A model generated the notes under the pieces. The model was not told the DNA's origin and did not search any database. It saw only the letters and a list, made by a program, of their open reading frames with translations. Positions 52,211-60,766 of a stretch of DNA of 64,000 bases are shown piece after piece (within the stretch, counting starts at the first letter, position 1; the number at the start of each line of letters is the position of its first letter). The DNA is from an uncultured Candidatus Nitrosopumilus sp. (GTDB lineage: Archaea; Thermoproteota; Nitrososphaeria; Nitrososphaerales; Nitrosopumilaceae). The stretch is taken from the NCBI GenBank assembly GCA_951812645.1, contig CATOSM010000001.1, forward strand, positions 475,560 through 539,559, written 5' to 3'. A program made the position numbers and the translations under genes.

Positions 52211-52563
52211 TTTTTATCAGGAATAAAATCAGATATGTTGGTTTTGGTAATTTTGGCAGATGGAAAAGTTTCAAGCATACTAAGAGTCAACAATCCCATG
52301 GCAGTTTTTATGCCAATAGTTTTCTCAGGATCAGTTTCAGGAAACAATCTAAGCGTTGTCTTGTTATCCTTTGCATTTATTTGAATTAGAAAATGCTGAT
52401 TTGTAGATTCAACAACTAATGTTGGAAGTAGTAACGTGTGTTCGCTTTTATCTATAAAAACATCTTGGATTTTTATTATAATGGGCTTGTATTGTGTAAT
52501 TTTCTCAAAAGAAGTATAGAATTTTTTTAAATCAATTTTTTCATCAAACACTACATGTGGCAA
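52207..52563 (-). CDS. Uncharacterised protein, first gene of glycosylase operon
   Basis: 118 residues, alpha-beta, no membrane segment (KIDLKKFYTSFEKITQYKPI and a C-terminal SMLETFPSAKITKTN). It overlaps the glycosylase gene by four bases. No family recognised. Confidence 0.65.
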   Translation of the reverse strand: MPHVVFDEKIDLKKFYTSFEKITQYKPIIIKIQDVFIDKSEHTLLLPTLVVESTNQHFLIQINAKDNKTTLRLFPETDPEKTIGIKTAMGLLTLSMLETFPSAKITKTNISDFIPDKK

Positions 52564-52623
52564 ATTTTATCACACATGCAAAAAACGGCTCATAGTATTT
52601 CAACCCAATGATGATGTATCACA

Positions 52624-52666
52624 AGTGCCAATACTGGCACTGGTGGCAACTGCGTAGCTAGTGCCA
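52624..52666. promoter_or_regulatory. Hairpin and repeated AGTGCCA element
   Basis: AGTGCCA-ATAC-TGGCACT (52624-52641) is a perfect 7-base inverted repeat and a third AGTGCCA follows at 52660-52666. The group is GC-rich against its surroundings and sits in the gap between two divergent genes. It could be an operator, a small RNA or a hairpin. Nothing similar was noticed elsewhere in the window. Confidence 0.45.
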
Positions 52667-52689
52667 ACATGATCAATGGTTGAATGTTG

Positions 52690-52697
52690 TTTAAAAC
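52690..52697 (+). promoter_or_regulatory. TATA-like box for the flavoprotein gene
   Basis: TTTAAAAC lies about 27-33 bases before the TTG at 52723, the spacing expected for a leaderless archaeal transcript starting at or next to the codon. Confidence 0.35.
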
Positions 52698-52722
52698 ATA
52701 TCAAAGCAAAATATGCATAGAT

Positions 52723-54051
52723 TTGAGAAAAAAAGTGATCATCATAGGTGCAGGAATCAGCGGATTGTCAACTGCCGCATTGTTAGCAAATGAAGATATC
52801 CCAGTAGAAGTTTTCGAAAAATCCTCCAAAGTAGGAGGCAGAACTACAAGTATGAAGTTTAGAAATCATATTCTAGATAACGGGTTTCACATAATGCCAT
52901 TTTACAAGACATCCGCAGTATATCAGGTTCTTAAAGAAATCGGAATTGTTTCAAGGTTAAAATTAGCTTTAGTAGAGGACATTGTATTTTTTCAAGGTGA
53001 AAAATTCTTCAAATACCCAAGGGGGATCACAGATATACTCAAACTGGCAATCGTACCAATCAAGAGCAGAATAAAGCTATTACAAATTTTGTTTCCAATG
53101 GCATTTTCATCGATGGAAAAAGCTGAAGAACATGACAATAGAAAATTAACAGAGATTACAGAAAGACTAGATGATAGTACAAAATCATTTTTTGATGCAG
53201 TATGCATGCTGGCATTTGCAGACATTCCTGAACGTGTATCTTTGGGGGAATTTATGCGAACCATGATCAGAGCAAATCCATTCAAAGGAGGAACAAGTGA
53301 ATTTGCATATCCAGATGAAGGGGGATATGACAAGATTTCAGAAATTCTTGCAAAATATGTCCAAGAAAAAGGAAATGAAATAAGACTAAATTCTACAATC
53401 AAGAAAATATCTGTCAAAGACAACAAAGTGGTAGGAATCATAGATGGTAATGACGAGTTTATTGAAACTGACAGTGTTGTAGTTTCATATCCTGCATACA
53501 TTGCAATAAAAGAGTTATTTGACAAAGACGTGTTTGATGAAGAATTTAAGAACAGAGTTGAAAAATTAAACAAAACCACATCTGTTATTGAAACTCATTT
53601 CTGCACATCTAAAAAAATTGATTCAAGACAAGTAGTATTTCCAATTGGAAATTATACATCTAAAGGGATTTTTTTCATATCAAATATCACCTCCAAAGTA
53701 TCACCTCCAGGCGAACATCTCCTAATGGCAGGAACGCCTGTACCATCAGAATATACAGAAAACCCTGAAAAAATTAAAGAAATTAGCCAACAAATGAAAA
53801 AGGAGATTTCAGGAATTTATCCAGATTTTGAAAAATCTTTGTTATGGGAGAGGCCTATGGCATGGAAACTCGTAGAAGCTGTAGTCAAAGAACCGGGACT
53901 AGTTTGGAAACAAAAAATGCCACATGAAATAAAGAAAATCAAAGGACTTTATTTTGTAGGAGATTCGACAATTAGCTACGGAATAGGTACAGATTCTGCG
54001 GCACATAGTTCAATATTGTGCCATCCAAAGATAATGCAACAGCTAAAGTGA
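52723..54051 (+). CDS. NAD(P)/FAD amine-oxidase or phytoene-desaturase-like protein
   Basis: About 442 residues. The Rossmann motif KVIIIGAGISGLSTAALLA and FEKSSKVGGRT place it in the amine oxidase/phytoene desaturase superfamily; the C-terminal FAD loop is YFVGDSTISYGIGTDSA. Carotenoid desaturase or protoporphyrinogen-oxidase-like roles are possible. The ATG at 52684 lies before the TATA-like box and adds 13 unconserved residues; TTG 52723 is preferred but not proven. Confidence 0.85.
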   Translation: MRKKVIIIGAGISGLSTAALLANEDIPVEVFEKSSKVGGRTTSMKFRNHILDNGFHIMPFYKTSAVYQVLKEIGIVSRLKLALVEDIVFFQGEKFFKYPRGITDILKLAIVPIKSRIKLLQILFPMAFSSMEKAEEHDNRKLTEITERLDDSTKSFFDAVCMLAFADIPERVSLGEFMRTMIRANPFKGGTSEFAYPDEGGYDKISEILAKYVQEKGNEIRLNSTIKKISVKDNKVVGIIDGNDEFIETDSVVVSYPAYIAIKELFDKDVFDEEFKNRVEKLNKTTSVIETHFCTSKKIDSRQVVFPIGNYTSKGIFFISNITSKVSPPGEHLLMAGTPVPSEYTENPEKIKEISQQMKKEISGIYPDFEKSLLWERPMAWKLVEAVVKEPGLVWKQKMPHEIKKIKGLYFVGDSTISYGIGTDSAAHSSILCHPKIMQQLK

Positions 54052-54432
54052 TTAGTTATGATGAATCCACAGAGGCTTGAACCAGTTTTGAGAGCAATTC
54101 AAGATTAACTGCTTATTGTTAAATGAGAATTTGTATTCAAGTATATTTTTTAATTTTCTATGAATTTCATCCAAAACTTCATGAATTGGTCTGTCGTCTA
54201 CAAATCCATCATATGTCGGATAATTCTCCTCAGTAAAGGAGCAAATGGTAGTAGAGTCAGTCATCTGAACTTTATCCATATCTTTCCCACCATATCTGCA
54301 ATGCTCATCACCGCCATCCAAAAACGTATGGTTAGGACAAGAACGACTCACATAATCATGCAAAGATTTACTTTCAAGAATCTCTTCGCATTGAAGACAT
54401 TTGATAAAGGGCATGAGACGGGTATGAGTCAT
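54052..54432 (-). CDS. Zinc-knuckle protein (DUF7695-like)
   Basis: 126 residues. IKCLQCEEILESKSLHDYVS then CPNHTFLDGGDEHCRYGG holds Cys-x2-Cys and Cys/His pairs, with the DGG-x5-RYGG block typical of a small zinc domain seen in cyanobacteria and phages (family name recalled, not verified). The C-terminal half is helical. Convergent with the flavoprotein gene. Confidence 0.65.
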   Translation of the reverse strand: MTHTRLMPFIKCLQCEEILESKSLHDYVSRSCPNHTFLDGGDEHCRYGGKDMDKVQMTDSTTICSFTEENYPTYDGFVDDRPIHEVLDEIHRKLKNILEYKFSFNNKQLILNCSQNWFKPLWIHHN

Positions 54433-54518
54433 GAGATTGAAAAGAGATGGGTATTGTGTTATATCAAAAATTAATATTACAAACCAGTTAAATATTTGAA
54501 AAAAACATTGTTACTGTT

Positions 54519-54695
54519 ATGGAAAACCACACAGATGATCCAATGGAAGCATATACAATGCAAATGCTTAAAACAGATACAAAAAAAGGAATAAAATATT
54601 TTTGCAGCTGTTGGTTTTTATTGTTTTCAATTGGCATCACAGTGTTCAGTTATGCATTTGGAGTAGTTCCAGTTTTCAATGCAACCACCTTTTAG
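54519..54695 (+). CDS. Small single-pass membrane protein
   Basis: 58 residues: acidic start (MENHTDDPMEAYTMQMLKTD), then hydrophobic FCSCWFLLFSIGITVFSYAF and a short outer end. One membrane helix with two Cys at its beginning. The gene is too short for ordinary ORF calling but reads cleanly. Twelve bases later a second small gene begins. Confidence 0.5.
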   Translation: MENHTDDPMEAYTMQMLKTDTKKGIKYFCSCWFLLFSIGITVFSYAFGVVPVFNATTF

Positions 54696-54706
54696 AAACA
54701 AAAATA

Positions 54707-54940
54707 ATGAACAATCACCATGAATCATATGAAAAATTTGGTAGTGATGATGAAAGAAAGATGATGTTTGACAGACTGCATAGTGCTATGCAAGTATTTC
54801 GCATAAGTTATTTTATGTGGGAAATATCACCAAGATATCATCCTCAATTTTCAAAAAATAACGTACCGTCTCTACATTATCAATTAAACAAGCAACATGC
54901 AATATTGTATCCGGCTAAGGAAATAAAAAAGGGAATCTAA
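54707..54940 (+). CDS. Small uncharacterised protein
   Basis: 77 residues from ATG 54707; the frame is open upstream but overlaps the preceding membrane protein gene. His/Met-rich, helical (MNNHHESYEKFGSDDERKMM), with no family recognised. Probably cotranscribed with the gene at 54519. Confidence 0.5.
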   Translation: MNNHHESYEKFGSDDERKMMFDRLHSAMQVFRISYFMWEISPRYHPQFSKNNVPSLHYQLNKQHAILYPAKEIKKGI

Positions 54941-55033
54941 TTGATTGGAAAATTCAATAGTTTTTTAAGCCGTACTTTTGATACAGGGTTTATTTTTCAA
55001 ATAGGTAGTTCTTTTCGAACAATTAACAAAATA

Positions 55034-55411
55034 ATGAAACGACCCTCAGCCAATAGTTTTGAATAACTAACGAAAAACATTATCAAAAAATTAGACATTT
55101 CAGTTACAGCGGATAAAAATCCAATTTTACTTTTGTCTACACTTCGAAATTTGAAACATGAAAATGGCATTTTTAATCAAAATAAAAAAATTTTCCAAAT
55201 TGACAAATATCAATTTGAATTTGAAAAGAACCAAAGACAGGAATTCGGAGATTTATTTTGTCAAATATTCATCGCAAATGAATGCATCAAAATATTAGAA
55301 AAAATTGTGAAAAATGAGAAATTAGACAAAATTCTCAAGATCAACCTAAATGAAACACGAAGAAGAGATCAACCTTACATATTACAGAACAGACAACCAA
55401 TATACTTATAA
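55034..55411 (+). pseudogene. Uncharacterised gene with an in-frame TAA
   Basis: From ATG 55034 the frame reads MKRPSANSFE, TAA at 55064-55066, then LTKNIIKKLDISVTADKNPI and a coherent helical protein to 55411. The region after the TAA has no good start until TTG 55133, which would drop clearly coding sequence. A single change of GAA or CAA to TAA would explain it. Function unknown. Confidence 0.45.
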
Positions 55412-55428
55412 GCAATGATTTAGAAAAT

Positions 55429-55438
55429 CTTAAATATT
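55429..55438 (+). promoter_or_regulatory. TATA-like box of the TFB gene
   Basis: CTTAAATATT lies about 27 bases before the ATG at 55461, the spacing of a leaderless archaeal promoter. Confidence 0.45.
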
Positions 55439-55460
55439 ATCATAAAAGGTTCTGAAAAAA

Positions 55461-56369
55461 ATGGCGAAAACAACTAATCAAAAAGACAGATGCCCAAGAT
55501 GCGGTAAAGGTACCCTAGTTACAGATGCCAATACGGGCGAGAATTTCTGTGGAAAGTGTGGATTCGTAATCACCGATAAAGCTGAAGAATCAGGACCAGA
55601 GTGGAGGTCATTTTCTAACGAAGGAGAAAACAAAAGCAGAGCAGGAGTTCCAACATCACTTGCAATGCACGATATGGGATTAGCCACAGTAATCAATCCA
55701 CAAAACAGAGACGCAACAGGCAAGCCATTAACTGCTGCAATGAAAAGCACCATTGAGAGATTGAGAACGTGGGATAGTAGAAGCCAAGTTCATGAACCAG
55801 TTGATAGAAATTTCAGACAAGCATTTAGTGAACTAGACAGATTAAAAGACAAACTTGCAGTAGGAGATCCAGTCATTGAAAAAGCAGCTTACATTTACAG
55901 AAAAGCATTAGAAAAAGGATTGGTAAGAGGTCGTTCCATCTCAGCTTTAATTGCGTCTGCACTTTATGCAGCATGTAGAGATACAGAAACACCTAGAACA
56001 TTAAAAGACATAGGCCAAGCAAGTAACATCAAACGTAAAGATATTGCAAGATGTTATAGATTATTGTTAAGAGAATTGAATTTGAAGATGCCAGTAGTTG
56101 ATCCTGTAAAATGTATTTCTAGAATTGCAAGTAAAGCAGGATTATCAGAAAAGACAAAAAGAAAGGCAACAAAGATTTTACAAACTGCTGAAGAGCAAAA
56201 AATTTCAGCGGGAAAAGATCCAATGGGATTAGCAGCTGCTGCACTTTATGTAGCATGTGTTACAAATGGAGAAAATAAAACACAAAGAGATGTTGCAGAA
56301 GCTGCAGGAGTAACAGAAGTTACAATCAGAAATAGATACAAAGGTTTGAAGGTAGCACTAAATCTCTAG
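55461..56369 (+). CDS. tfb: Transcription initiation factor TFB
   Basis: 302 residues. The N-terminal zinc ribbon has CPRCG (C11, C14) and CGKCG (C30, C33), the B-finger region is EWRSFSNEG, and two cyclin-fold repeats follow (about 110-200 and 205-300; KGLVRGRSISALIASALYAA and SAGKDPMGLAAAALYVACVT). It recruits RNA polymerase to TBP-bound promoters. AOA genomes often carry several TFBs; this window shows one. Confidence 0.97.
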   Translation: MAKTTNQKDRCPRCGKGTLVTDANTGENFCGKCGFVITDKAEESGPEWRSFSNEGENKSRAGVPTSLAMHDMGLATVINPQNRDATGKPLTAAMKSTIERLRTWDSRSQVHEPVDRNFRQAFSELDRLKDKLAVGDPVIEKAAYIYRKALEKGLVRGRSISALIASALYAACRDTETPRTLKDIGQASNIKRKDIARCYRLLLRELNLKMPVVDPVKCISRIASKAGLSEKTKRKATKILQTAEEQKISAGKDPMGLAAAALYVACVTNGENKTQRDVAEAAGVTEVTIRNRYKGLKVALNL

Positions 56370-57347
56370 ACTAGGTTTTTTTCTGGAATAAAATTTGTGA
56401 ATAAACAAAACAGACACGGAAAATACGCCAGAAGCTAATAATAAAATCTCCAATGAAGACATTAGAGAATGTGAAAATGCATCCTGAAGAGAAATTTCAT
56501 TTGCTTGAGAAATAAAAGTTGCATAAGAGAAAATAAAATAATTAGCAGCCCAGTGAATTAAAACAGACGCAAGAAAGCCATACCTTAGATAAACCCAACC
56601 TAAAATTATCCCACTGGCAGTTGCTTGAGCAAGTTTACCAGCACTCCACGAATCTTCAAATGCTATATGTAAAAATCCAAAAAGAATACTGACAAAAATT
56701 ATCAGAGCAATAGCTTTGACAGGATTAGTGATATACAAGGAATCAGGCCTCCACAAACACTGAACAAAATATTTCAAGGAAGTCCGGCCAGAATAAAGGG
56801 CAAATATTGGAATTCCAAGTAAAATTAGACGAAAACCAAATTCTTCAACCAAAGGGGCCAGGCTGACATAAAAAAATTGAATTAAATCATTATCAACCAG
56901 AGGAGGAACAATGTCAATTCCAATACCCTGCTGAACAAAATTGATCAGAACAGAGACTAAAATTAAAATGGAAAACCATTTTGTTATTCCAATCATATAG
57001 TTTAATCGAGCATCATAGTCTCCAGAGGAAATCATAGGAGAGATAGTTTTGAGAAAATCCTTTTTGGGACCCAGAACAGCAATTGCAAAAAGTACAAGAT
57101 AGAAAGACCACAAGATTACAAAAGCATCACCGATATTGACATCAAGAGGAATTTGATAAAAATCAGTGTCTGCAAAAAGTTCCAAATGAGTTAAAGGGTA
57201 TTCAAAATTGATATCACCACCAACATTAGTTTCAAAAACAACGTAGATGCCAAGAGGAAATGAAACTAAAAGTAAACCAAAAATCACAGAAAGTAATGCA
57301 GTGAAAGGAATGCCAAGTAATTGTAATAGTTTGTTTGAATCTTGCAA
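56358..57347 (-). CDS. CPBP-family intramembrane metalloprotease-like protein
   Basis: 329 residues with about eight membrane helices. The CPBP (Abi) motifs are present: EEFGFRLIL (EExxxR), FGFLHIAFED (FxxxH) and the last His in LIHWAANYF. Rce1-like members cleave prenylated or membrane peptides; substrate unknown. It overlaps the TFB stop by 12 bases in convergent orientation. Confidence 0.85.
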   Translation of the reverse strand: MQDSNKLLQLLGIPFTALLSVIFGLLLVSFPLGIYVVFETNVGGDINFEYPLTHLELFADTDFYQIPLDVNIGDAFVILWSFYLVLFAIAVLGPKKDFLKTISPMISSGDYDARLNYMIGITKWFSILILVSVLINFVQQGIGIDIVPPLVDNDLIQFFYVSLAPLVEEFGFRLILLGIPIFALYSGRTSLKYFVQCLWRPDSLYITNPVKAIALIIFVSILFGFLHIAFEDSWSAGKLAQATASGIILGWVYLRYGFLASVLIHWAANYFIFSYATFISQANEISLQDAFSHSLMSSLEILLLASGVFSVSVLFIHKFYSRKKPSLEI

Positions 57348-57353
57348 TTCGTT

Positions 57354-57662
57354 CTAATGTAATTCTATAGTATCTTCTGCAAAACCTAAGTTAATCAAAG
57401 TGTCTTTGATTGTATCCCTATGATCACCCTGTAAGAAGATATATCCTTCTTTTGCAGTACCGCCGCAAGCATATTTGTTTTTGAGTTCTTTTGCGACAGT
57501 TTCTAAATTATTTAATTTTGGGTCCAACCCTTCAATCATGGTACCCTTTTTCTTAAATCGTCTAGTCTCTAATCGAATAATAATTTTAGTGCTATCTTTG
57601 GCAAGTTCGCCACAAGCACACAAGTCTTCTGGAAGACCACAAGTATTACAAATTACCGCCAT
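57354..57662 (-). CDS. Translation initiation factor SUI1/aIF1
   Basis: 102 residues from ATG 57662 (the frame is open nine codons further but starts less well). The N-terminus has a zinc knuckle CNTCGLPEDLCACGE; the SUI1 domain is KIIIRLETRRFKKKGTMIEG then KYACGGTAKEGYIFLQGDHR. It checks start-codon pairing on the small ribosomal subunit. Six bases upstream of the CPBP gene on the same strand. Confidence 0.95.
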   Translation of the reverse strand: MAVICNTCGLPEDLCACGELAKDSTKIIIRLETRRFKKKGTMIEGLDPKLNNLETVAKELKNKYACGGTAKEGYIFLQGDHRDTIKDTLINLGFAEDTIELH

Positions 57663-57765
57663 ACGTTCGAAATAAATTTGATTATTCACACTATTAAGCC
57701 TTGTTTGAAGACAAAACAGAATTAAAAATAAACGGATTTTTTAGATAGGAAGTTAATGAAAAATA

Positions 57766-58089
57766 ATGACAGGAGAACTGCAGAAAAAAGCAGCTGAAAT
57801 GCTTCTGAAGGGAGCAACGTTACTTGGTGAGCCTTGCCCATATTGTAAAGGAGTCAGAGTTATGGAAAAAGGACAGGCATTGTGCATTAGTTGTGGGCGT
57901 GAACCAGAAAAAAAAGAGATACAAAATCCATCCAGAGAAACAACCCCATTGGAAAAGGTATTTGAGAAAAAATTAGAGGTACTTTCAAAAGAATTAGAAC
58001 AAGAAAAAGATCATAAAAAACAGCAAAACATACTCAAAACAATCAATTCACTATTAGAAACGATCGAAAAAACCAAAGGGAAACAATAA
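57766..58089 (+). CDS. Sjogren/scleroderma autoantigen 1-like zinc protein
   Basis: 107 residues. The N-terminal domain ELQKKAAEMLLKGATLLGEP then CPYCKGV and CISCG forms the conserved helix plus zinc knuckle of the autoantigen p27 family. A coiled-coil tail of about 60 residues follows. Cellular role in archaea unknown. The secretion gene for Sec61 beta follows. Confidence 0.88.
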   Translation: MTGELQKKAAEMLLKGATLLGEPCPYCKGVRVMEKGQALCISCGREPEKKEIQNPSRETTPLEKVFEKKLEVLSKELEQEKDHKKQQNILKTINSLLETIEKTKGKQ

Positions 58090-58124
58090 AGTTTTTATGT
58101 TAAAATCCGTGATGACGAAACATA

Positions 58125-58292
58125 ATGAGTAGCAACAAGAAATCAGCGCCACTTCCAGCATCAAGTGGAGGTCTCATGAGATTCTTTGAGGATGAAACAA
58201 AGGGATTCAAATTAGATCCAAGAATCGTAGTGTCAATACCAATCAGTCTAATTGCTATATCATGGGTAATTGATTTATTTTTAGCTCCGTGA
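58125..58292 (+). CDS. Protein translocase subunit Sec61 beta
   Basis: 55 residues: SSNKKSAPLPASSGGLMRFF then a linker and one C-terminal membrane helix (VSIPISLIAISWVIDLFLAP). The Ser/Ala/Pro-rich start, GGLMRFF with acidic DEDETKG-like residues and single C-terminal helix match archaeal Sec61 beta. It accompanies SecY and SecE in the export channel. DUF2070 begins eight bases later. Confidence 0.9.
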   Translation: MSSNKKSAPLPASSGGLMRFFEDETKGFKLDPRIVVSIPISLIAISWVIDLFLAP

Positions 58293-58299
58293 AGAAACA

Positions 58300-60048
58300 A
58301 TGGAAAGAGATCCAGACGATGTTTCAAATATACACAGCAGATTTTCTCTTACTCTAATTAATCCAGGTTCACATTATTTTTCGTTAGTAGTATCATTAGT
58401 AGTTGCAACAGTTACAGTTCTTGCAACTTATCTTGGATATATCGGGGAGGCAAGTTTCTACGAGAACTGGTATAGACTACCTCTAGCTTTAGGAATACTG
58501 GTTCTAACACAGTTACTTGATACGCGATTTACAAAGAAGAAAGAATATTCAAAATCCTTACACTCTTCACTGTTTGGAAATATGCTTTGGACAGTTACAC
58601 TACTTATGGGAGTATTATCCAGTATTGTCTTATCAAAAGAGATAGAATTATTTTTCATAACATTCGGATTGTTGCTTTTTGCAAGTTTCAGAATAGGAAT
58701 ATACACCACGACGTTAGGCGTTAGTCTCAAAAAAGCTTGGGCAATTTGTTTGATACAACCAATAGCAATGTATCTAGTTTTGATTCCGCAAGAAATGTGG
58801 GCCTCAACACTTTCAGAGCCACTCGGCCTAGCATATGGCATATCATTTATGATAATTGCAAGTGTATGGTCAGTTCTGACAGACAGAGCGGGTAGACCAG
58901 CAATGGAGAGTACCCATAAAACAATTCAGGCATATTTGGCATCACAAGGAAATGACTTTGCAGATGCAGAAGAATTGATGGAACGACGTTCAAGTGAGAC
59001 CAAAGTATCAACAGCACAAATAAGATTTTCAAATCAAAAAGAAAACAAAGAATTCAGAATGGTGTTGCCAGAGATACATCCAGGGCCATATCACCCAGTA
59101 GGCGGAAGCAACATACCATATTTGATTTACAAGAACATGAATTCGTCTGCAATGATCATGCACAGCATATCAGATCATGCACTAAATTTACCATCAAAGA
59201 ATGAAGTTGAAAAATATATCAAAAATTTAGAAAGCAGCAAAGTCAAAGAAGAAGGAATGAAATGTACAGAACCGGTAACGGTTCAAATAAACAGATCAAG
59301 AGTCACAGGATTGCTTTTTGGGAATAACCCATTATTGTTTTTATCACTATCTCCACACGGAATGGAAGACGTTCCAAGTTATATGAAAACAGACATCATC
59401 CAATATGCAAATAATCGAAATTATGGCAGAACGATGATTGTGGATTGTCATAATGCAATGGGCGAAGAAATTTCAAAAGAAGATGGAGAAGATATGCTAA
59501 AAGCTGCAAAATCATGTTTGGATACATTAATCAAAAAAGAAAGCCATCCAATTGAAATCGGATATGCAAATACAGACGATATGGATGTATGGACAGAAGA
59601 TTTAGGCATGGGAGGTTTGGGAATTATTTGTTTAAAGATTAATGGAAAAAAATACTTTCTGGGATGGGCAGATGCAAACAACATGGAAAATGGAGTAAGG
59701 GAGAAAATTGTAGAGACATTTGCAAAAAGAGATTATCAATTATTAGAAATATGTACATCAGATACGCATTATGCACCAGTAAAAGCCAGAAACAGAAACG
59801 GATATTATCAGTTAGGATTGATTACGAGTGCAGACAGGCTTTCCAAATGGTTCTTTCAAATTGCAAGAACCGCAGAGAACGATACCAGTTCAGTAAAATT
59901 TGAAATTTTAGAAAATGAATCAAATGTAATGGTAATGGGTCAAGGGATATACGAAGATTATTCCAAAGCATTAGATAATTCGCTAAAAATTACCAAAGGA
60001 TTTGTGATTGGCGGAGTGGTATTTTTCGCAACTAGCCTGTTCCTATAG
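58300..60048 (+). CDS. DUF2070-family membrane protein
   Basis: 582 residues. The first about 200 residues contain about seven membrane helices; the rest is a soluble domain with the family block EIHPGPYHPVGGSNIPYLIY and DCHNAMGEE. DUF2070 is widespread in archaea and uncharacterised. Possibly cotranscribed with Sec61 beta. The last 17 bases overlap the convergent nuclease gene. Confidence 0.88.
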   Translation: MERDPDDVSNIHSRFSLTLINPGSHYFSLVVSLVVATVTVLATYLGYIGEASFYENWYRLPLALGILVLTQLLDTRFTKKKEYSKSLHSSLFGNMLWTVTLLMGVLSSIVLSKEIELFFITFGLLLFASFRIGIYTTTLGVSLKKAWAICLIQPIAMYLVLIPQEMWASTLSEPLGLAYGISFMIIASVWSVLTDRAGRPAMESTHKTIQAYLASQGNDFADAEELMERRSSETKVSTAQIRFSNQKENKEFRMVLPEIHPGPYHPVGGSNIPYLIYKNMNSSAMIMHSISDHALNLPSKNEVEKYIKNLESSKVKEEGMKCTEPVTVQINRSRVTGLLFGNNPLLFLSLSPHGMEDVPSYMKTDIIQYANNRNYGRTMIVDCHNAMGEEISKEDGEDMLKAAKSCLDTLIKKESHPIEIGYANTDDMDVWTEDLGMGGLGIICLKINGKKYFLGWADANNMENGVREKIVETFAKRDYQLLEICTSDTHYAPVKARNRNGYYQLGLITSADRLSKWFFQIARTAENDTSSVKFEILENESNVMVMGQGIYEDYSKALDNSLKITKGFVIGGVVFFATSLFL

Positions 60049-60712
60049 TGTTCATTTGATCGATATTACCGTAAAATTCATCAATAAATGAAGAGAATTG
60101 AAAGATAGGAACAATTGGAACGTTTTCAATAAAATCAACCTTATCCTGATATAGTGTAACAATTACAGGCACGGCCACCGCACCAGGTGTTTTTTCCACA
60201 TATCGTTTTGTTCTCCCTATCTGTTTTTGAACTGCGGTAGATAATGCAGATGAACTGTAACGTTTCCAATGTTTGCAATCAATTAAAATTGCAATTCCCA
60301 ATCTGATTCCAACTACATCAATTTCCATTCGAGGTTTAGTTAACATCATATTTTTTATGACGGCAAAATTCTTTTCATATAACATTTCTCCAGTTAAACC
60401 TTCAAAGTCCCTCCAATTGAGCACAACAGAAATTTCATCTAAAGGGTAACCTTTTTCAAGTAAAGAGATAGCAATTTTTAACTTGTCACCGTCTTCAAAA
60501 TAATAGCAATCGTCTTGTTTTGTTCCAATGTTATTTTTGATAAATCCGTCTAGAATGATTTTAGAATCATCAGAATTTATTTTTGTTACAGCAGTGAAAT
60601 CTTTAACAGATACACCGCCTGGAATGATTCCTCGTAAGCCAGTGATCATTTTAGGATGAATTTCCAACATGGGTTCTTGAATCATATTAGAAATATAGGT
60701 TTTGAGATCCAA
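60032..60712 (-). CDS. PD-(D/E)XK nuclease-like protein
   Basis: 226 residues. The N-terminal 110 residues look like a winged-helix domain (GVSVKDFTAVTKINSDDSKI). The C-terminal domain has Glu in GLTGEMLYEK, Asp in RMEIDVVGIRLG and DCKHWKR, giving the E-D-DxK arrangement of restriction-endonuclease-fold nucleases. Substrate unknown; archaeal DNA repair or Holliday processing is possible. Divergent from the solute-binding gene. Confidence 0.78.
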   Translation of the reverse strand: MDLKTYISNMIQEPMLEIHPKMITGLRGIIPGGVSVKDFTAVTKINSDDSKIILDGFIKNNIGTKQDDCYYFEDGDKLKIAISLLEKGYPLDEISVVLNWRDFEGLTGEMLYEKNFAVIKNMMLTKPRMEIDVVGIRLGIAILIDCKHWKRYSSSALSTAVQKQIGRTKRYVEKTPGAVAVPVIVTLYQDKVDFIENVPIVPIFQFSSFIDEFYGNIDQMNTIGTG

Positions 60713-60766
60713 TAACGTCAGGGCATCACGATATAGATTTTATTACATAGGTTGAAGACAAACATC

